Assembly: GCF_036373705.1 (NCBI RefSeq)
Contig: NW_027102730.1
Coordinates: 1-64,000, forward strand
Length of the DNA: 64,000 nucleotides
Source of the DNA: Amia ocellicauda
Lineage: Eukaryota > Chordata > Actinopteri > Amiiformes > Amiidae
Reading direction: 5' to 3'
Below are positions 1 to 10,299 of this stretch, piece after piece. Position 1 is the first letter of the stretch, and every line of letters begins with the position of its first letter. Below the pieces are notes generated by a model. It did no database searches. It had not been told where the DNA came from and saw only the letters and a list, made by a program, of their open reading frames with translations. The position numbers and the translations under genes were made by a program.

Positions 1-1100
1 TTTCGCGAATGTAGAGTCTTTTCCAAACAGATTTTCCATTGGTTTGAAGGCTCCAAGGTTGTGCACAAAATCTTCTTTGTAAGCAGGGTTCCACCGTAGT
101 TACTTGAAGACAAAGTCTTTGAGGAAAGCAGGGCCCTGTTCGTTCCAAGGGTCAAGTTTCTTAAGACTCAAATAGCTATTTAAATGACTGACACTTTCGT
201 ATTCAGTCGACTTAGTCAATTGTCCAGCTGTAAAACTCCACTGATCAGGTGGGTCTGTAAAGTTATTTATTTAATAAAGTCCTTTAAAAGAATTCTTCGT
301 ACGGCTCAATCTCCTTCTCCCAGTTTAATTCTTCTGTTGCCGGCAAAGACTTGGTTGGTTTCTGGTTCCGGTTCTGGCAACAGAGCTACAGGTTGCGAGT
401 TTCTGGTTCAGGTGAGAGAGAGAGTAAGAGAGAGAGACCGTGCGCTGTTCTTTATAGTCTGTCAGATCAATAGGTGATTGGTTCTTGATTTTTTTAGATT
501 GGATTTCGGTTTCAGCCCCCAGTGTCCTATTGGAGGGGGGCTTGATTTATGACTGATGTCAATCCATGCCATCTTTTGGAAATGCCGGTTGGCCCGGGTT
601 CGTAGCTCTATGTCGGGATTTCGGCTCTCGTCCACTTCAAAGAGTTTTTATTACCTACAGGCCCCTTTCTCCTATCTCATAGCAGGATTCCAAACTATTT
701 GGCCTATTCTCGGTGCCATCCTCCCAAGACTGTCACTTTGATGTAAACCAGTTCACATGCTGATGAGTTAAGGAAATCTGATAAATTTGGGGGGGAGAGG
801 TCTTCTTTAGATCAGTGCTTCAGCTCAGAGCTAAAATGCTCTTATCAGAATACACCCAACATAACGCTACACTGGTTAATTCTGTTCTGGGAAAACCACA
901 ATCCTGCAGGTTTAATAAGTCTCTCTACACATCAGTCCCTGAGTACCTTCAACCAATGGTCATTTTGACCAATTAAGCCCAAGAATTGAGTCAATTAAGT
1001 TGTCATGGACTACCCAGTGAAGACGTGAACTCACGACTAGGTCACACTGTGAGCTCACCAGAGCAGACATTACACTGAGCTCACTGTGAGCTCACTTAGC
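1..1100. other. unassigned sequence, no gene seen
   Basis: I see no supported exon, RNA gene or recognisable transposon here. Short open frames at 184-477 and 556-741 lack recognisable domains and splice context. GAGCTCAC-type words recur in both orientations around 1030-1095 and could be the edge of an unknown repeat. Confidence 0.4.
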
Positions 1101-1238
1101 GCTTTTCCAGCGACATGGTGCCGGTGCTGGAGCCGGAGCTGCTGCTCGGCCTGGGATCCAGCTGATCTTTTTTGAACCGGCCCGCTTTTCCACCGGTTTT
1201 GACGTCACTGGATGTGGGCGTTCCCAAGCATGGAGTAG

Positions 1239-2031
1239 AAGTGTTTCAGGTGTGGGAGCGAGGGGCATGTCGTGAGGAACTGTCCCGAGCAGGACAGGGA
1301 GCGGGAGGAGGAGCGGGGCGATGCGGGGAGGAATAGAGACACCGGCCCGCAGCCACAGATGCAGCGGGCAGACAGAGATCGAGCCCCGGCGGAGGAGACA
1401 GTCGCCGGTCGGACCGATGGTACCACTGATGCCGTGACGGGGGAAGAGCTGCCCGGAGGCGATGACGCACAGCTGGGGGACGGGGTCGAGGCAGCGGGGG
1501 ATAGTGACGACCGAGACGCCGGGGGGAGATGGTGTTGAGGCGGTGCACGGGGCGCTGGTTAGTGACGAGGAACAACCTCAGCAGCCAGCAGATGGGCGGA
1601 CAGACACACAGGGTGTAGCCGAGGAGGAGGCAGGGCCAGGCTCGGCGGTACAAGCCGAGGCGCCGGGTGGAAAAAACGCACTAAGAAGGTGCTGGGAGGG
1701 AGCACGGACGGTGTTGGTAAATAGTGGCAGTAAAAGAAGTGGTGGCACAGTAGTGAAGCTGGGGTAGCGAGCGGCTTGGTGGGGAAAGGTCCGGCTACAC
1801 GCTGGAGCATCGCGGCAGCCACCGGGGACGCCTCGGGCTCGGAGTGACAGTGAGGGCGGCTTCACGGATTCCTCTCTCGCCTCCTCGTCCTCGGTGAGTC
1901 AGAGCTGCAGTGAAGGATATCAGGAGGTTTTTAGAGAAAACGAAGGGAAAGAGGTCTGTTGTAGTGGAGCAGTTTTTCCCAGATCGTGCACGCCTGCTGG
2001 CCTCTATTAAGTTTTTACAGAAACCCTGACC
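1239..2031 (+). pseudogene. decayed LINE ORF1 fragment (Tx1/L1-like, CCHC zinc knuckle)
   Basis: Translation at 1242-1283 gives a C-x2-C-x4-H-x4-C zinc knuckle (CFRCGSEGHVVRNC). A long acidic, Gly/Asp/Glu-rich hinge follows. At about 1913-2031 another frame reads DIRRFLEKTKGKR, then VVVEQFFPDR, and stops, which resembles the C-terminal tail of ORF1 proteins from Tx1-clade fish LINEs. The order (knuckle, acidic hinge, FL..TKG..FFPD tail) is what that family shows; the nucleic-acid-binding role is inferred from it. At least one frameshift separates the two halves and no ORF2 follows, so this is a dead fragment. The antisense proline-rich frames across 1205-1865 are shadows of it. Confidence 0.6.
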
Positions 2032-2060
2032 TATCAATTTGTACAACACTCACTGAAAAC

Positions 2061-2211
2061 CATGGTTGGGGTCAATTCCTGTTTTTCAATTCCAATTCCT
2101 CCTACAAATCAATTCAAAATTGCAATTACTTTTTGCATTCACAGAATATTCTTTATTGGAATTGAATTGAAAAGGGAATTAAAAATTGAATTGGAATTGA
2201 CCCCAACCCTG
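2061..2211. mobile_element. short hAT-type MITE
   Basis: A 151-bp element with inverted ends: GGTTGGGGTCAATTCC near the left end and GGAATTGACCCCAACC near the right. It is flanked by 8-bp near-identical direct repeats (CTGAAAAC at 2053-2060 and TTGAAAAC at 2212-2219). TIRs with an 8-bp target duplication and no coding capacity fit a non-autonomous hAT. It lies 42 bp beyond the stop codon of the BEN-domain gene and carries AATAAA in that gene's sense (complement of 2152-2157). Confidence 0.65.
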
Positions 2212-2253
2212 TTGAAAACAAAACAAAAAATACAGATCTGGTTCTTCAAATCT

Positions 2254-2354
2254 TCACTCTGGTTTCATTCTGTGTCGTAGTTCATTTATCTTGCTGTTAA
2301 TTGCACCACCAATTACACTCTTTGGGGTACTGGGCAATTTTTTCAAGGTAGCCC
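2254..2354 (-). CDS. BEN gene exon 6 (last exon)
   Basis: The acceptor CTTTTTTAG-like tract ends at 2355-2356 and phase 1 continues the frame. It encodes TPKSVIGGAINSKINELRH.. and a TGA stop at 2254-2256, the usual closing helix of a BEN domain. Confidence 0.76.
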
Positions 2355-4425
2355 CTAAAAAACATGTATCACATAGATTTAATGACTTGCACATAGATAT
2401 ATAAAAATCTTTTAATAAACATACCACATATCTTTGAGAAGGGTTCATTAGTTACATATTGCCACAGTAAATCAACATTTTTGTGTGTGGGTGTATTTAA
2501 ACGTTTTGGTGTATGCTCTTAAACTTGTCTTACACTAGTTCATAGTAAAATCTGTACTTGGCGAAGCAGCTATGCAAAGGCAGTCTTTTCTCCATTAATA
2601 CCTTGCTTAAGCATTACATTGATGTGGCACAACTGGACTGAAATGTGAAGTATTTGCTCAAAAGTCAAATTTAAATGAGACATGAAAGTTTATATTGTCA
2701 AGGATCCCATGGCACTATTCATTATTATTATGTATTAATATGTCTGAAGCATTAATCCAAGGTGATTTACAAGGTGTTGTTGAAAGAGTGACGTGGCTGA
2801 ATTCTAAGTCAGGCTTCCCTCAATCAGGTCTAACAAATTTGTTATGACTCCACCTTTACTGCTGTGTAGTAATCTGCTGGTACAAAATGGCTGCACCCCA
2901 GAGGGTGGTGGGTGAAGTGAGTCTGTAGAGCACTTTGGGATCTTTCCAGCTGCTACATGTAAGGTATTATTATTTATTAATAAATTAACTCTAGTCTCTG
3001 AAACTAAAACAAAGGCCAAAGGAACATTTCAAATGCTAACCCTTTGTGTTCTATACAGTTAAAAAGGAGAGTTAGAAATTTTGTACAACAGCATTTACAT
3101 ACCATATATGGCTTCCACCTTTAAGCGATCCAGAGGTGTCTTTTTCTCCGAAGTTGGATCTCTCTTGCTGCCACCACCACGAAGATTGCTCTTTAATAAT
3201 GTTGGAAAGTCAAAGACAGCAACCGTCAGGGTTCTTGCATATGACGTATTCGTGCTGCACCTCTCTGCAAGGATCCAGGACAGTTTGTCAATGTAAACTC
3301 CAGTGCCTGGGAATATTTCCACCTAAAAGACAATGGTAAATAAAAAACAAGTTTATCCCCAAACTATTCTTATATTATGTTAAGTGGAATACATTATCAG
3401 TAAGGCTGTGATTTTGTTACAGAAATGTGTTATTAAAGACCACAGTATGTCTCAATTCTAAGTTTATTAATTTACAGACATAATAAAGTCAGTGAATCTG
3501 TGACACCCATAATTCAATTACATTCTTATTATCAACTATAACTATGAATATAACTGATAATGTAGCATCATTAGATTGTTTACAACCAATATTTGTTTTC
3601 AATATATATATTTTTACCTTGTCTTTGTAATATTGTAGACCAAGAGTGTTATACCTGTTTTGGTGATTCTTTGTCAGATTCAGAACAATTTGCTGTGGGG
3701 CTGTCAGAACCACTTGATGGTGACACACTTTTGTCTTCATTGCTGATAAATGTGGCTTTTGTTACAATTTTTTTCAGATTGTCCAAAAGGTCTGGAATCT
3801 CTGGAGAAAAAAACCTTAGTATTAAATGATAATCATTTCTAGTAATATATTTAATACAAAGTGAAAACAAAACCATCAATGCCTGCAATTATACTTGAGA
3901 GACTTGCTCTATGTTATTGGCAAACTGACCTTTTTGTGGGTCATTAACATTAGCTACGAAAAAAATAGAAGAGATAAAATACAAGAATTACCAGGTCTAA
4001 TGTAATGCATATAGTCATTAATGTAGGATTATGAAGTTATGTTGAAAAACTTTATTTAATAATCAGTATTATTAAACTATTAGACAGTGCACATTAAGAG
4101 TCTGTATTGTGGTTCTAGATTACTTCAGTATGATCAACTATAATACATTACTCTGGAATCTAAATTACTGAAGAATAACATTTATCAAGGTAAGGAATTA
4201 TTTGCTATAAATAAAAAAACTTACCATCAACCATACGGTTTCGAAGACATTGGTTTTCATTTTTAAGTCTTGTGTTTTCCTTTTCGAGCTGCTTAACGTT
4301 TTGCTGTAGCACAACTTCACTGGACTCTTTAAATGTCTGTAGAATATGACGGGATCTAATTCTTGATGCTCCATCGGTTTTCTTTCTTATTTTGTGCTGT
4401 ATTCAGAGAGGAAAAGAGTTTAAAA

Positions 4426-4464
<39 letters not shown>

Positions 4465-5268
4465 ATGATTAAAAAAAAAACAATCCTGCAATACATTTAT
4501 TTAATATTTGCAGTAATTATCTCACCGGTAACTGTGGTTCATCAAGGTCACTATCATCTGAAATTTGAAGTTTTTTGTTTGGTTTAGGTACTCTCTTCAT
4601 TTTAGGAGAGGGCATTTTTGTTAGGTCATTAAGTTTTCTTCTTAGTTCGCCTTCTTTTCCTAAAATAAAAATAAAATAAATAAAACCCTGCATTATGTCC
4701 ACAGATATTTGGGGATTATATTTATTTGTCATAAAAATACTGTGCTTTGACCATACAAATTAAGATGAACAGCCAACACTGAATCAAAACTGAAGTTAAA
4801 TTATATCTGGTTTAATTTATTTTGTGATTTGGGGGATTTTATTGTAAAGCACAACACACAATAAATCGTTCTTACAAATGCCAGTCAAATATGACGAGTT
4901 TTTATCACCCTCACCACCACCTACCATGTTATGAGAGTATGTTAGAAGTACAACACATTAATAACTTAAACATTCATTTCAAATATACTGTGATTGTATA
5001 TATCAAATAGCATGTAAAGACTTTAATGTTTTTTTTTTAAATAAACATTGTTACCAGTCATAATGATCTGCGCTTCATGGACAGGCCATCCACCTTTTGG
5101 AGGTTTGTTCGTGTCTCTCCACTCTGCTCTGAAGTTTCGAGTCGTCTCTTCGTCATCATCAGCAATGCTGAATAAATCAAAATTGCGAAAGCAAGCAGTG
5201 GGAATCACGCTGTAAGAGTCTTTGTCGACCCCGCTTTCCCACTTCACCAACGCGTGCATCACCGCCAT
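2254..5268 (-). CDS. BEN-domain protein gene, six coding exons, 328 aa
   Basis: Joining six minus-strand exons (5268-5055, 4659-4526, 4396-4225, 3800-3655, 3322-3103, 2354-2254) with GT-AG introns gives 987 nt, one frame throughout, ending in TGA. Residues 1-71 hold a hydrophobic/aromatic N-terminal module (HALVKWESG, then KPPKGGWPVHEAQI) seen in other fish BEN proteins. Residues 72-116 are basic and serine-rich. About 144-170 (LQQNVKQLEKENTRLKNENQ) is a heptad coiled coil, suggesting dimerisation. About 223-328 match the BEN fold (VEIFPGTGVYIDKL, LKSNLRGGGSKRD, ending GGAINSKINELRHR). BEN domains bind DNA or chromatin proteins, so a nuclear regulatory role is inferred. An optional 24-nt exon at 3930-3953 would make it 336 aa. 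The start is the only ATG opening the first exon. I do not recognise the exact orthologue. Confidence 0.8.
2357..3102 (-). other. BEN intron 5 with a SINE-like segment
   Basis: An intron of about 750 bp. The stretch around 2750-2990 (CAGAGGGTGGTGGGTGAAG, then TAGAGCACTTTGGGATC, ending in AT-rich ..TATTATTTATTAATAA) looks like an old SINE or short DNA-transposon tail, but I cannot name the family. Confidence 0.35.
3103..3322 (-). CDS. BEN gene exon 5 (BEN domain core)
   Basis: Acceptor TCTTTTAG, donor GTATGT; phase 0 in, phase 1 out. It carries most of the BEN domain, with hallmark stretches VYIDKLSWILAERCS, TLTVAVFDFPTLLKSN and LRGGGSK. Confidence 0.85.
3655..3800 (-). CDS. BEN gene exon 4
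   Basis: Acceptor ..TTCTCCAG, donor GTATAA; phase 1 in, phase 0 out. It encodes EIPDLLDNLKKIV and then a Ser/Asp-rich low-complexity linker before the BEN domain. Confidence 0.76.
3930..3953 (-). CDS. possible 24-nt microexon of BEN gene
   Basis: CTAATGTTAATG through CAAAAAG lies between a T-rich ..CGTAG acceptor and a GTCAGT donor. Its length is a multiple of three and its phase (1 in, 1 out) matches the exons on both sides, adding ANVNDPQK in place of one glycine. Splice use is inferred only. Confidence 0.4.
4225..4396 (-). CDS. BEN gene exon 3 (coiled coil)
   Basis: Acceptor TGAATACAG, donor GTAAGT; phase 0 in, phase 1 out. It begins with the basic stretch HKIRKKTDG and ends with a leucine/asparagine heptad segment typical of a short parallel coiled coil. 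Confidence 0.78.
4429..4460. repeat. (AT)n microsatellite in BEN intron 2
   Basis: About sixteen uninterrupted AT units, just outside exon 3. Confidence 0.9.
4526..4659 (-). CDS. BEN gene exon 2
   Basis: The acceptor follows a T-rich tract (TTTTATTTTAG); donor GTGAGA; phase 1 in, phase 0 out. It encodes a Lys/Arg- and Ser/Asp-rich linker (KMKRVPKPNKK, then ISDDSDLDEP) that may hold a nuclear localisation signal. Confidence 0.78.
5055..5268 (-). CDS. BEN gene exon 1
   Basis: Start ATG is the complement of 5266-5268. The exon ends ATG ACT G before a GTAACA donor (phase 1). It encodes the N-terminal module, residues 1-71. The region upstream to about 5350 is moderately GC-rich with no clear TATA box. 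Confidence 0.8.
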
Positions 5269-5269
5269 A

Positions 5270-5845
5270 CTACCTTCACCTTCTCGTCCGTTTTTTCTGC
5301 GCCTTTTTCCCCCGACAAGTCACGGCACAAAAAACAGTCCCGCTCTGCATTCTGGTACTTGGCGTTCTTAATAACACCAACAGGGTGTAATCGCATAGAC
5401 CACTCGAGTATAAAGTACTACATATCCCATCAGTTACAGTTTTTTTTCATCTTCTGAAACTGCAATTTAGCACTTTCAACTGTTTCTTAGTGATTCCTAG
5501 AATTACTAACCGGTATTGTAGTCAATGTGTTTATAACCTTTTTTGTTTAACGATTTGTGTGTTATCCTATGGGATCCCATGGTCTTTGATTTGGTCACGG
5601 AAGTGATTTGTCTTTGATTTGTTGATCTAGAGTTGAATTTTAATTAGTTTTTCCCTTTTGTATAATTAGTGTAGTGCTACATTTAGTCTTTGTTTTTAAA
5701 TAAATTTGACAATTTATATCTTTGGAATTGGTGTCTGCGTCCAATTATTACAGAAATTGAGTTCTACAAGACTCCAGGATTCGTGATAAGGTGATACTAT
5801 GAATTCACTTCTTTAATTGAAATGTATAAGTGTACCTTACGCTAC
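5270..5845. other. intergenic, no gene seen
   Basis: The upstream flank of the BEN gene. It should hold the promoter, but no TATA or CpG island is obvious. The sequence becomes AT-rich past 5430. Confidence 0.4.
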
Positions 5846-5849
5846 ATAT

Positions 5850-5978
5850 ATGTATGTATGTATGTATGTATGTCCAATTGCTTTGACAATACAAATGAAT
5901 TGAATTGAGAGAGAGAGAGAGACAGACAGACAGACTGACAAACAGAAAAACAGACAGACACAGACACACACACACACA
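5850..5978 (+). repeat. LINE 3' tail with TATG and GA/CAGA/CA microsatellites
   Basis: (TATG)n is followed by CCAATTGCTTTGACAATAC, a GAATTGAATTGA end, then (GA)n, (CAGA)n and (CA)n. The same tail recurs at 11.8, 14.2, 21.45, 22.35, 34.35, 51.17 and 57.93 kb. It marks the 3' end of a non-LTR element plus its microsatellite target. Confidence 0.7.
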
Positions 5979-6490
5979 GAGCCAGCCAGCCAGCCAGCCA
6001 GCTCAGCGATGACATCACGAGCCTCTCTCAGCTGACTGCTATGACATCACAGAGCACGTACATTCCGTTGCTTGCCGTCTGTCAACCACTCAGTCACTGC
6101 CAGCCAGACTGGCTGGCTGGCTGGATGGGGGGGCTGCTTGCTGCTGCTGCGTACCTTAGCAAGCTTATTTGCTTGACCGGCCTTCCTACTCCTCTGCCCA
6201 CATGCCCACCTATGCCCGATCTGCTGTTCACCTGGATCACAGCTCCGCCCCAACAAGGCAGAGCCCCCCAAGAATGGTACAAACTCACCCACGATCCCCT
6301 CCACGGAAAGCTTTAGCAAAAGGCAAAAGCGTTATACGTAATGAAGAGGAACCCGAGTCCAAGACGCATCCGACCAGCCATACATATTTGTGTGTATTAA
6401 AGATCACATTTTCTTACATTTAGTTTTTCTGTACTTTATTACATCTTATTGTGATTTATAAAAGTATTGTTTCTTTTCCATATGTATGTA

Positions 6491-6498
<8 letters not shown>
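5979..6498 (+). mobile_element. P retroposon (non-autonomous LINE derivative), copy 1
   Basis: Starts with GCCAGCCAGCC units directly after GA/CAGA/CA microsatellites. A head of about 330 bp follows (ATGACATCACGAGCCTCTC; CGTACATTCCGTTGCTTGC; CTGCTGCTGCGTACC). The copy ends in a 3' UTR with GTATTAAAGATCACATTTT and (TATG)n. The longer copies at 21.5 and 27.8 kb show that the 3' part matches the C-terminal coding end of a LINE, so P is best read as an internally deleted LINE. No intact protein is encoded. Confidence 0.6.
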
Positions 6499-6530
<32 letters not shown>

Positions 6531-6591
6531 TGTCTCTGTGTGAAAGTTAGTGTGTGTGTCTGTACGTGTGTGTGCCTGTCTCTGTGTGATA

Positions 6592-6625
<34 letters not shown>

Positions 6626-6690
6626 CTCTCTGTGAAAGTGTGTGTGTGGGTGTGACAGTGTGTGTGAGTGTCTGTCTGTCTGTCTGTCAT
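6497..6690. repeat. (TG)n/(TCTG)n microsatellite tract
   Basis: Long GT runs broken by GTCTGTCTCTGTGTGAAAGT units. It gives rise to the spurious Cys/Val-rich and His/Thr-rich open frames on both strands. Confidence 0.85.
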
Positions 6691-6900
6691 GTAACTCGCA
6701 CATCTGTGAGGGCACCATTTTTGCAGAAGAGATGTACACATTTTGGAGCAACATATGCTGCCATCCAGACATCATCTTTTCCAGTGACGTCCCTGCATTT
6801 TCAAACAGATCACATTTTATTACACTTTGTTTATCTGTACTTTATTACATCTTATTGTGATTTATACTTGTAATGTTTCTTTTCCATATATATGTATGTA
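6690..6900 (+). repeat. Tc1 transposase scrap fused to P 3' UTR
   Basis: 6690-6800 matches the transposase fragment at 8330 kb-scale position 8330-8440 (CATGTAACTCGCACATCTG; GGAGCAACATATGCTGCC) but switches at about 6805 to the P-type 3' UTR (TTATTACATCTTATTGTG) and (TATG)n. It is a chimera of two families. Confidence 0.55.
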
Positions 6901-7105
6901 CAGTGGGGGAAAAAAGTAATTGATCCCCTGCTGATTTTGTACGTTTGCCCACTGACAAAGAAATGATCAGTCTATAATTTTAATGGTAGGTGTATTTTAG
7001 CAGTGAGAGACAGAATAACAACAAGAAAATCCAGAAAAATGCATTTCAAAAAAGTTATAAAATTGATTTGCATGTTAATGAGGGAAATAAGTATTTGACC
7101 CATTT

Positions 7106-7780
7106 TCAATGCCCTGGCTTAGGGTTCTCACCCATGATTTGACGGTACATGGCCCCGTCCATCGTCCCTTTGATGCGGTGCAGTTGTCCTGTCCCCTTAG
7201 CAGAAAAACAGCCCCAAAGCATAATGTTTCCACCTCCATGTTTGATGGTGGGAATGGTGTTCTTGGGGTCATTCCTCCTCCTCCAAACACGGCGAGTTGA
7301 GTTGATGGCAAAGAGCTTGATTTTGGTCTCATCTGAGACCACTTTCACCCAGTTCTCCTCTGAATCATTCAGATGTTCATTGGCAAACTTCAGACGGGTC
7401 TGTACATGTGCTTTCTTGAGCAGGGGGACCTTGCGGGCGCTGCAGGATTTCAGTCCTTCACGGCATAGTGTGTTACCAATTGTTTTCTTGGTGACTATGG
7501 TCCCAGCTACCTTGAGATCATTAACAAGATCCTCCCATGTAGTTCTGGGCTGATTCCTCACCGTTCTCATGATCATTGAAACTCCACGAGGTGAGATCTT
7601 GCATGGAGCCCCAGACTGAGGGAGACTGACAGTTATTTTGTGTTTCTTCCATTTGCGAATAATCGCACCAACTGTTGTCACCTTCTCACCAAGCTGCTTG
7701 GTGATGGTCTTGTAGCCCATTCCAGTCTTGTGTAGGTCTACAATCTTGTCCCTGACATCCTTGGACAGCTCTTTGGCCAT
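7106..7780 (-). pseudogene. truncated Tc1-like transposase
   Basis: The natural start is the ATG at complement 7778-7780 ([20 protein letters not shown]); the longer upstream frame is terminal-repeat sequence. Paired HTH domains occupy roughly residues 1-110 ([33 protein letters not shown]). The catalytic domain begins with [11 protein letters not shown] (first Asp) and reaches [13 protein letters not shown]. The frame then ends after about 225 aa, where a full protein is near 340 aa: the second Asp and the Glu of DD34E are absent. The missing piece is an internal deletion, since the left inverted repeat follows at once. It cannot catalyse transposition. Confidence 0.85.
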
Positions 7781-7827
7781 GGTGGAGAGTTTGGAATCTG
7801 ATTGATTGATTGCTTCTGTGGACAAGT

Positions 7828-7912
7828 GTCTTTTATACAGGTAACGAGCTGAGATTAGGAGCACTCCCTTTAAGAGAGTGCTCCTAATCTCAGCTCGTTA
7901 CCTGTATGAAAG
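7828..7912. repeat. near-perfect hairpin inside the Tc1 element
   Basis: CAGGTAACGAGCTGAGATT..GGAGCACTC is followed after a few bases by its inverted copy GAGTGCTCC..AGCTCGTTACCTG. The arms are about 35 bp, just upstream of the transposase start. Confidence 0.8.
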
Positions 7913-8329
7913 ACACCTGGGAGCCAGAAATCTTGCTGATTGATAGGGGATCAAATACTTATTTCCCTCATTAACATGCAAATCAATTTATAACTTTTTT
8001 GAAATGCGTTTTTCTGGATTTTCTTGTTGTTATTCTGTCTCTCACTGCTAAAATACACCTACCATTAAAATTATAGACTGATCATTTCTTTGTCAGTGGG
8101 CAAACGTACAAAATCAGCAGGGGATCAAATACTTTTTTCCCTCACTGTATGTATGTATGCATGTATGTATGTATGTAAGTGTGTGTGTGTCTGTCTCTGT
8201 GTGAAAGTGTGTGTGTGTGTCTGTCTGTGAAAGTGATTGTGTGTGAAAGTGTGTGTGTGCGTGTGTCTGTCTGTGAAAGTGTGTGTTTGTGTGTGTATGG
8301 GTGTGACAGTGTGTATGAGTGTCTGTCAT

Positions 8330-8740
8330 GTAACTCGCACATCTGTGAGGGCACCATTTTTGCAGAAAGAGATGTACACATTTTGGAGCAACATATGCTG
8401 CCATCCAGACATCATCTTTTCCAGGGACGTACCTGCATTTTTCAGCAGGATAACGCCAAACCACATTCTGCCCAGATTTCAAGCGCATGGTTGCATAGGC
8501 AGAGAGTGCGGGTGCTAGCATGGCCTGCCTGCAGTCCTGACCTGTCGCCGAATTGAGAATGTGTGGCGCACTATGAAGTGCAAATTAAGACAACGAAGGC
8601 CCTGTGCAGTTGCGCAGCTGAGGAAATGCATAATGGATGAATGGGGGAAAATCCCGCTTGCTAAACTTAACCAAGTGGTGTCTTCAGTGCCCAAGTGCTT
8701 AATAAGTGTTATTAAAAGAAAAGGTGATGTTACATAGTGG
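8330..8740 (+). pseudogene. C-terminal fragment of a different Tc1-like transposase
   Basis: The frame gives ICEGTIFAERDVHILEQHML, then FQQDNAKPHSAQ (second catalytic Asp), RVRVLAWPACSPDL, and after a small indel near 8552, IENVWRTMKCKLRQRRPC.. (Glu) to CLISVIKRKGDVT and a stop. This is the DD34E C-terminal half of a fish Tc1 family unlike the element at 6901-8147. The N-terminal half and both inverted repeats are missing. Confidence 0.75.
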
Positions 8741-9019
8741 TAAACAGTCGACTGTCCCAACTTTCTTGGTTTCTTTTCACTGCTAATGAGATGCTGTAGA
8801 GTGAGTTAGTTATATTGCTTTCAGGAGCTCTAATCGTATTGATGAGTTCATGCAGCATTTGTAATTGAATTTCAAAAAGAAATCTTTGCTGTCTGGCCTG
8901 TGTGTATGAGATGTACTCTGTCAATCTTTGGCTAACAACTGAAACATTGGTAGAACAGAAATGGCAACATAAAAAAGAAAAGTACATTTTAAAAGAGCAC
9001 ATTAAATAGGATGAATATA
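8741..9019. other. no feature seen
   Basis: AT-rich spacer between the transposase fragment and the mariner-like element. Nothing recognisable on either strand. Confidence 0.4.
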
Positions 9020-9779
9020 CAGTTTTTTACAATCACTTTGTCACTAATTTCAGAACCTTGATGTCATTTTTCAAAACTCTAGACACAAAACTCAAAACGG
9101 TCATCACTTGTAACACAGGCTGTCCAATGTTCAAAACATTGCATTGTGCATTCATATCTTTATAGAAACCTAGCACTTGCAGACTTGTTGGTTCAAATAA
9201 CTCATTTATCATGAAATACCATAGTAACATAGTAACACAGAAGATACCGATAGTTTCACTGTGTAGTTGTTCGTACAATCATTAAATATTGTAGTACAAA
9301 ATATGTGATACATGTTTCATTATGGTACTACACATAAATACATCACTGTAAAAGGACTAGTAGAGAGAATACTACAGACACAGTGGAATCATTGAACAAA
9401 ATCTGAAATGTATTGATGCAATACAATCAAATCACACCATAGGTTTCTTTGAATCCATGCAAAAATAATTAGCTACAAAAACGAACAAAACTACAGTAAA
9501 ATGTCAATTGCAGTGTTCCTCACCTGGCTTAGTGTAAAAAGCAAAACAAAGGATTGATTACTGTACTTCTAAATTTCCATCAGCCCTGTGTTCAGGTTCA
9601 GGTTCTCACAACCATTTTTCACAAGAGGCATCTTGAAACTGAACATACCTGAACATACTCAGTCATCAGCTGCTTCACTCTGTCTGCATTTCTTTCAAAA
9701 GGCACACTATACTCTGTGCTACACATTGGTATGCAGTATACAGTCATTTGACAATTGAGAGTAGCCTAATGTTTAGTGC

Positions 9780-10183
9780 ATGCTGAAGACTTGCCGCTTC
9801 TCAGTACGGACATTTCTGATGATTGAGGCCACAGTTGATCCTGAGTTGATTCTGAGGTTTGATTGAATCATTGTAGCTGCCTCAGTCATGGTCATGCCAT
9901 GATTTACAACATGTTCTACAACTATTTCTCGGATTTCACTGGACACTATTTGCTGTTGCTGCCGCTGTCTGGTCCGTGGCCTTGTCCTCTACCACGTTCC
10001 CCCAACACCTCTCAAATGAGGCCCATGGCTGCCTCTCTGGTGAGGCCTAAGCCCTCCTCTATGACGAGGCCCACGACCACCTCTCAGAAGGGGTGCATGT
10101 CCCCTTCCATTCCTTTGACCACCACGTCTTCCTCCTCCCACTGCTTGACCTCTATTGTGACCTGGATGACCTGCCGGCTCCAT
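9780..10183 (-). pseudogene. mariner-like transposase N-terminus (Gly/Arg-rich plus HTH)
   Basis: The first frame (10183-9989) is a Gly/Arg/His-rich leader. After a frameshift the minus strand reads SSEIREIVVEHVVNHGMT, MTEAATMIQSN and STVASIIRNVRTEKRQ, a helix-turn-helix typical of a fish transposase family with a GR-rich leader. No DDE/D catalytic domain remains before the left inverted repeat. Confidence 0.6.
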
Positions 10184-10299
10184 GTTATCACTGTGTTGCT
10201 CGGGTGGATAGCACTCATTTCACTCGATACTCGTACCACAATGTGAAATCAATCATCAATAACCAGTTGGCAGTATTGGAATAGCAATTACAAGGGCCT

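Larger units (their letters stand above)
6901..8147 (-). mobile_element. Tc1-like transposon with long inverted repeats, internally deleted
   Basis: Bounded by CAGTGGGGGAAAAAAGTA and ..TTTTTTCCCTCACTG and flanked by TA on both sides (6899-6900, 8148-8149). Nearly 200 bp at each end are inverted copies, including TTTGTACGTTTGCCCACTG and its complement. The 1247-bp length is short for a Tc1 with its gene, because the transposase C-terminal region is gone. It inserted into a (TATG)n tract. Confidence 0.88.

Noticed and set aside
1205-1865. Pro/Arg-rich minus-strand frames
   Set aside because: Antisense to the acidic hinge of the decayed LINE ORF1; no domain or splice context.
2804-3019. Frame resembling an extra BEN-gene exon
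   Set aside because: It carries no BEN or coiled-coil sequence and would break the phase; exon 5 joins exon 6 in frame without it.
6446-8521. Cys/Val-rich and His/Thr-rich open frames
   Set aside because: Direct translations of TG/TCTG and CA/CAGA microsatellites.
9863-10246. Plus-strand 127-codon frame
   Set aside because: Antisense to the Gly/Arg-rich leader and HTH of the mariner-like transposase.
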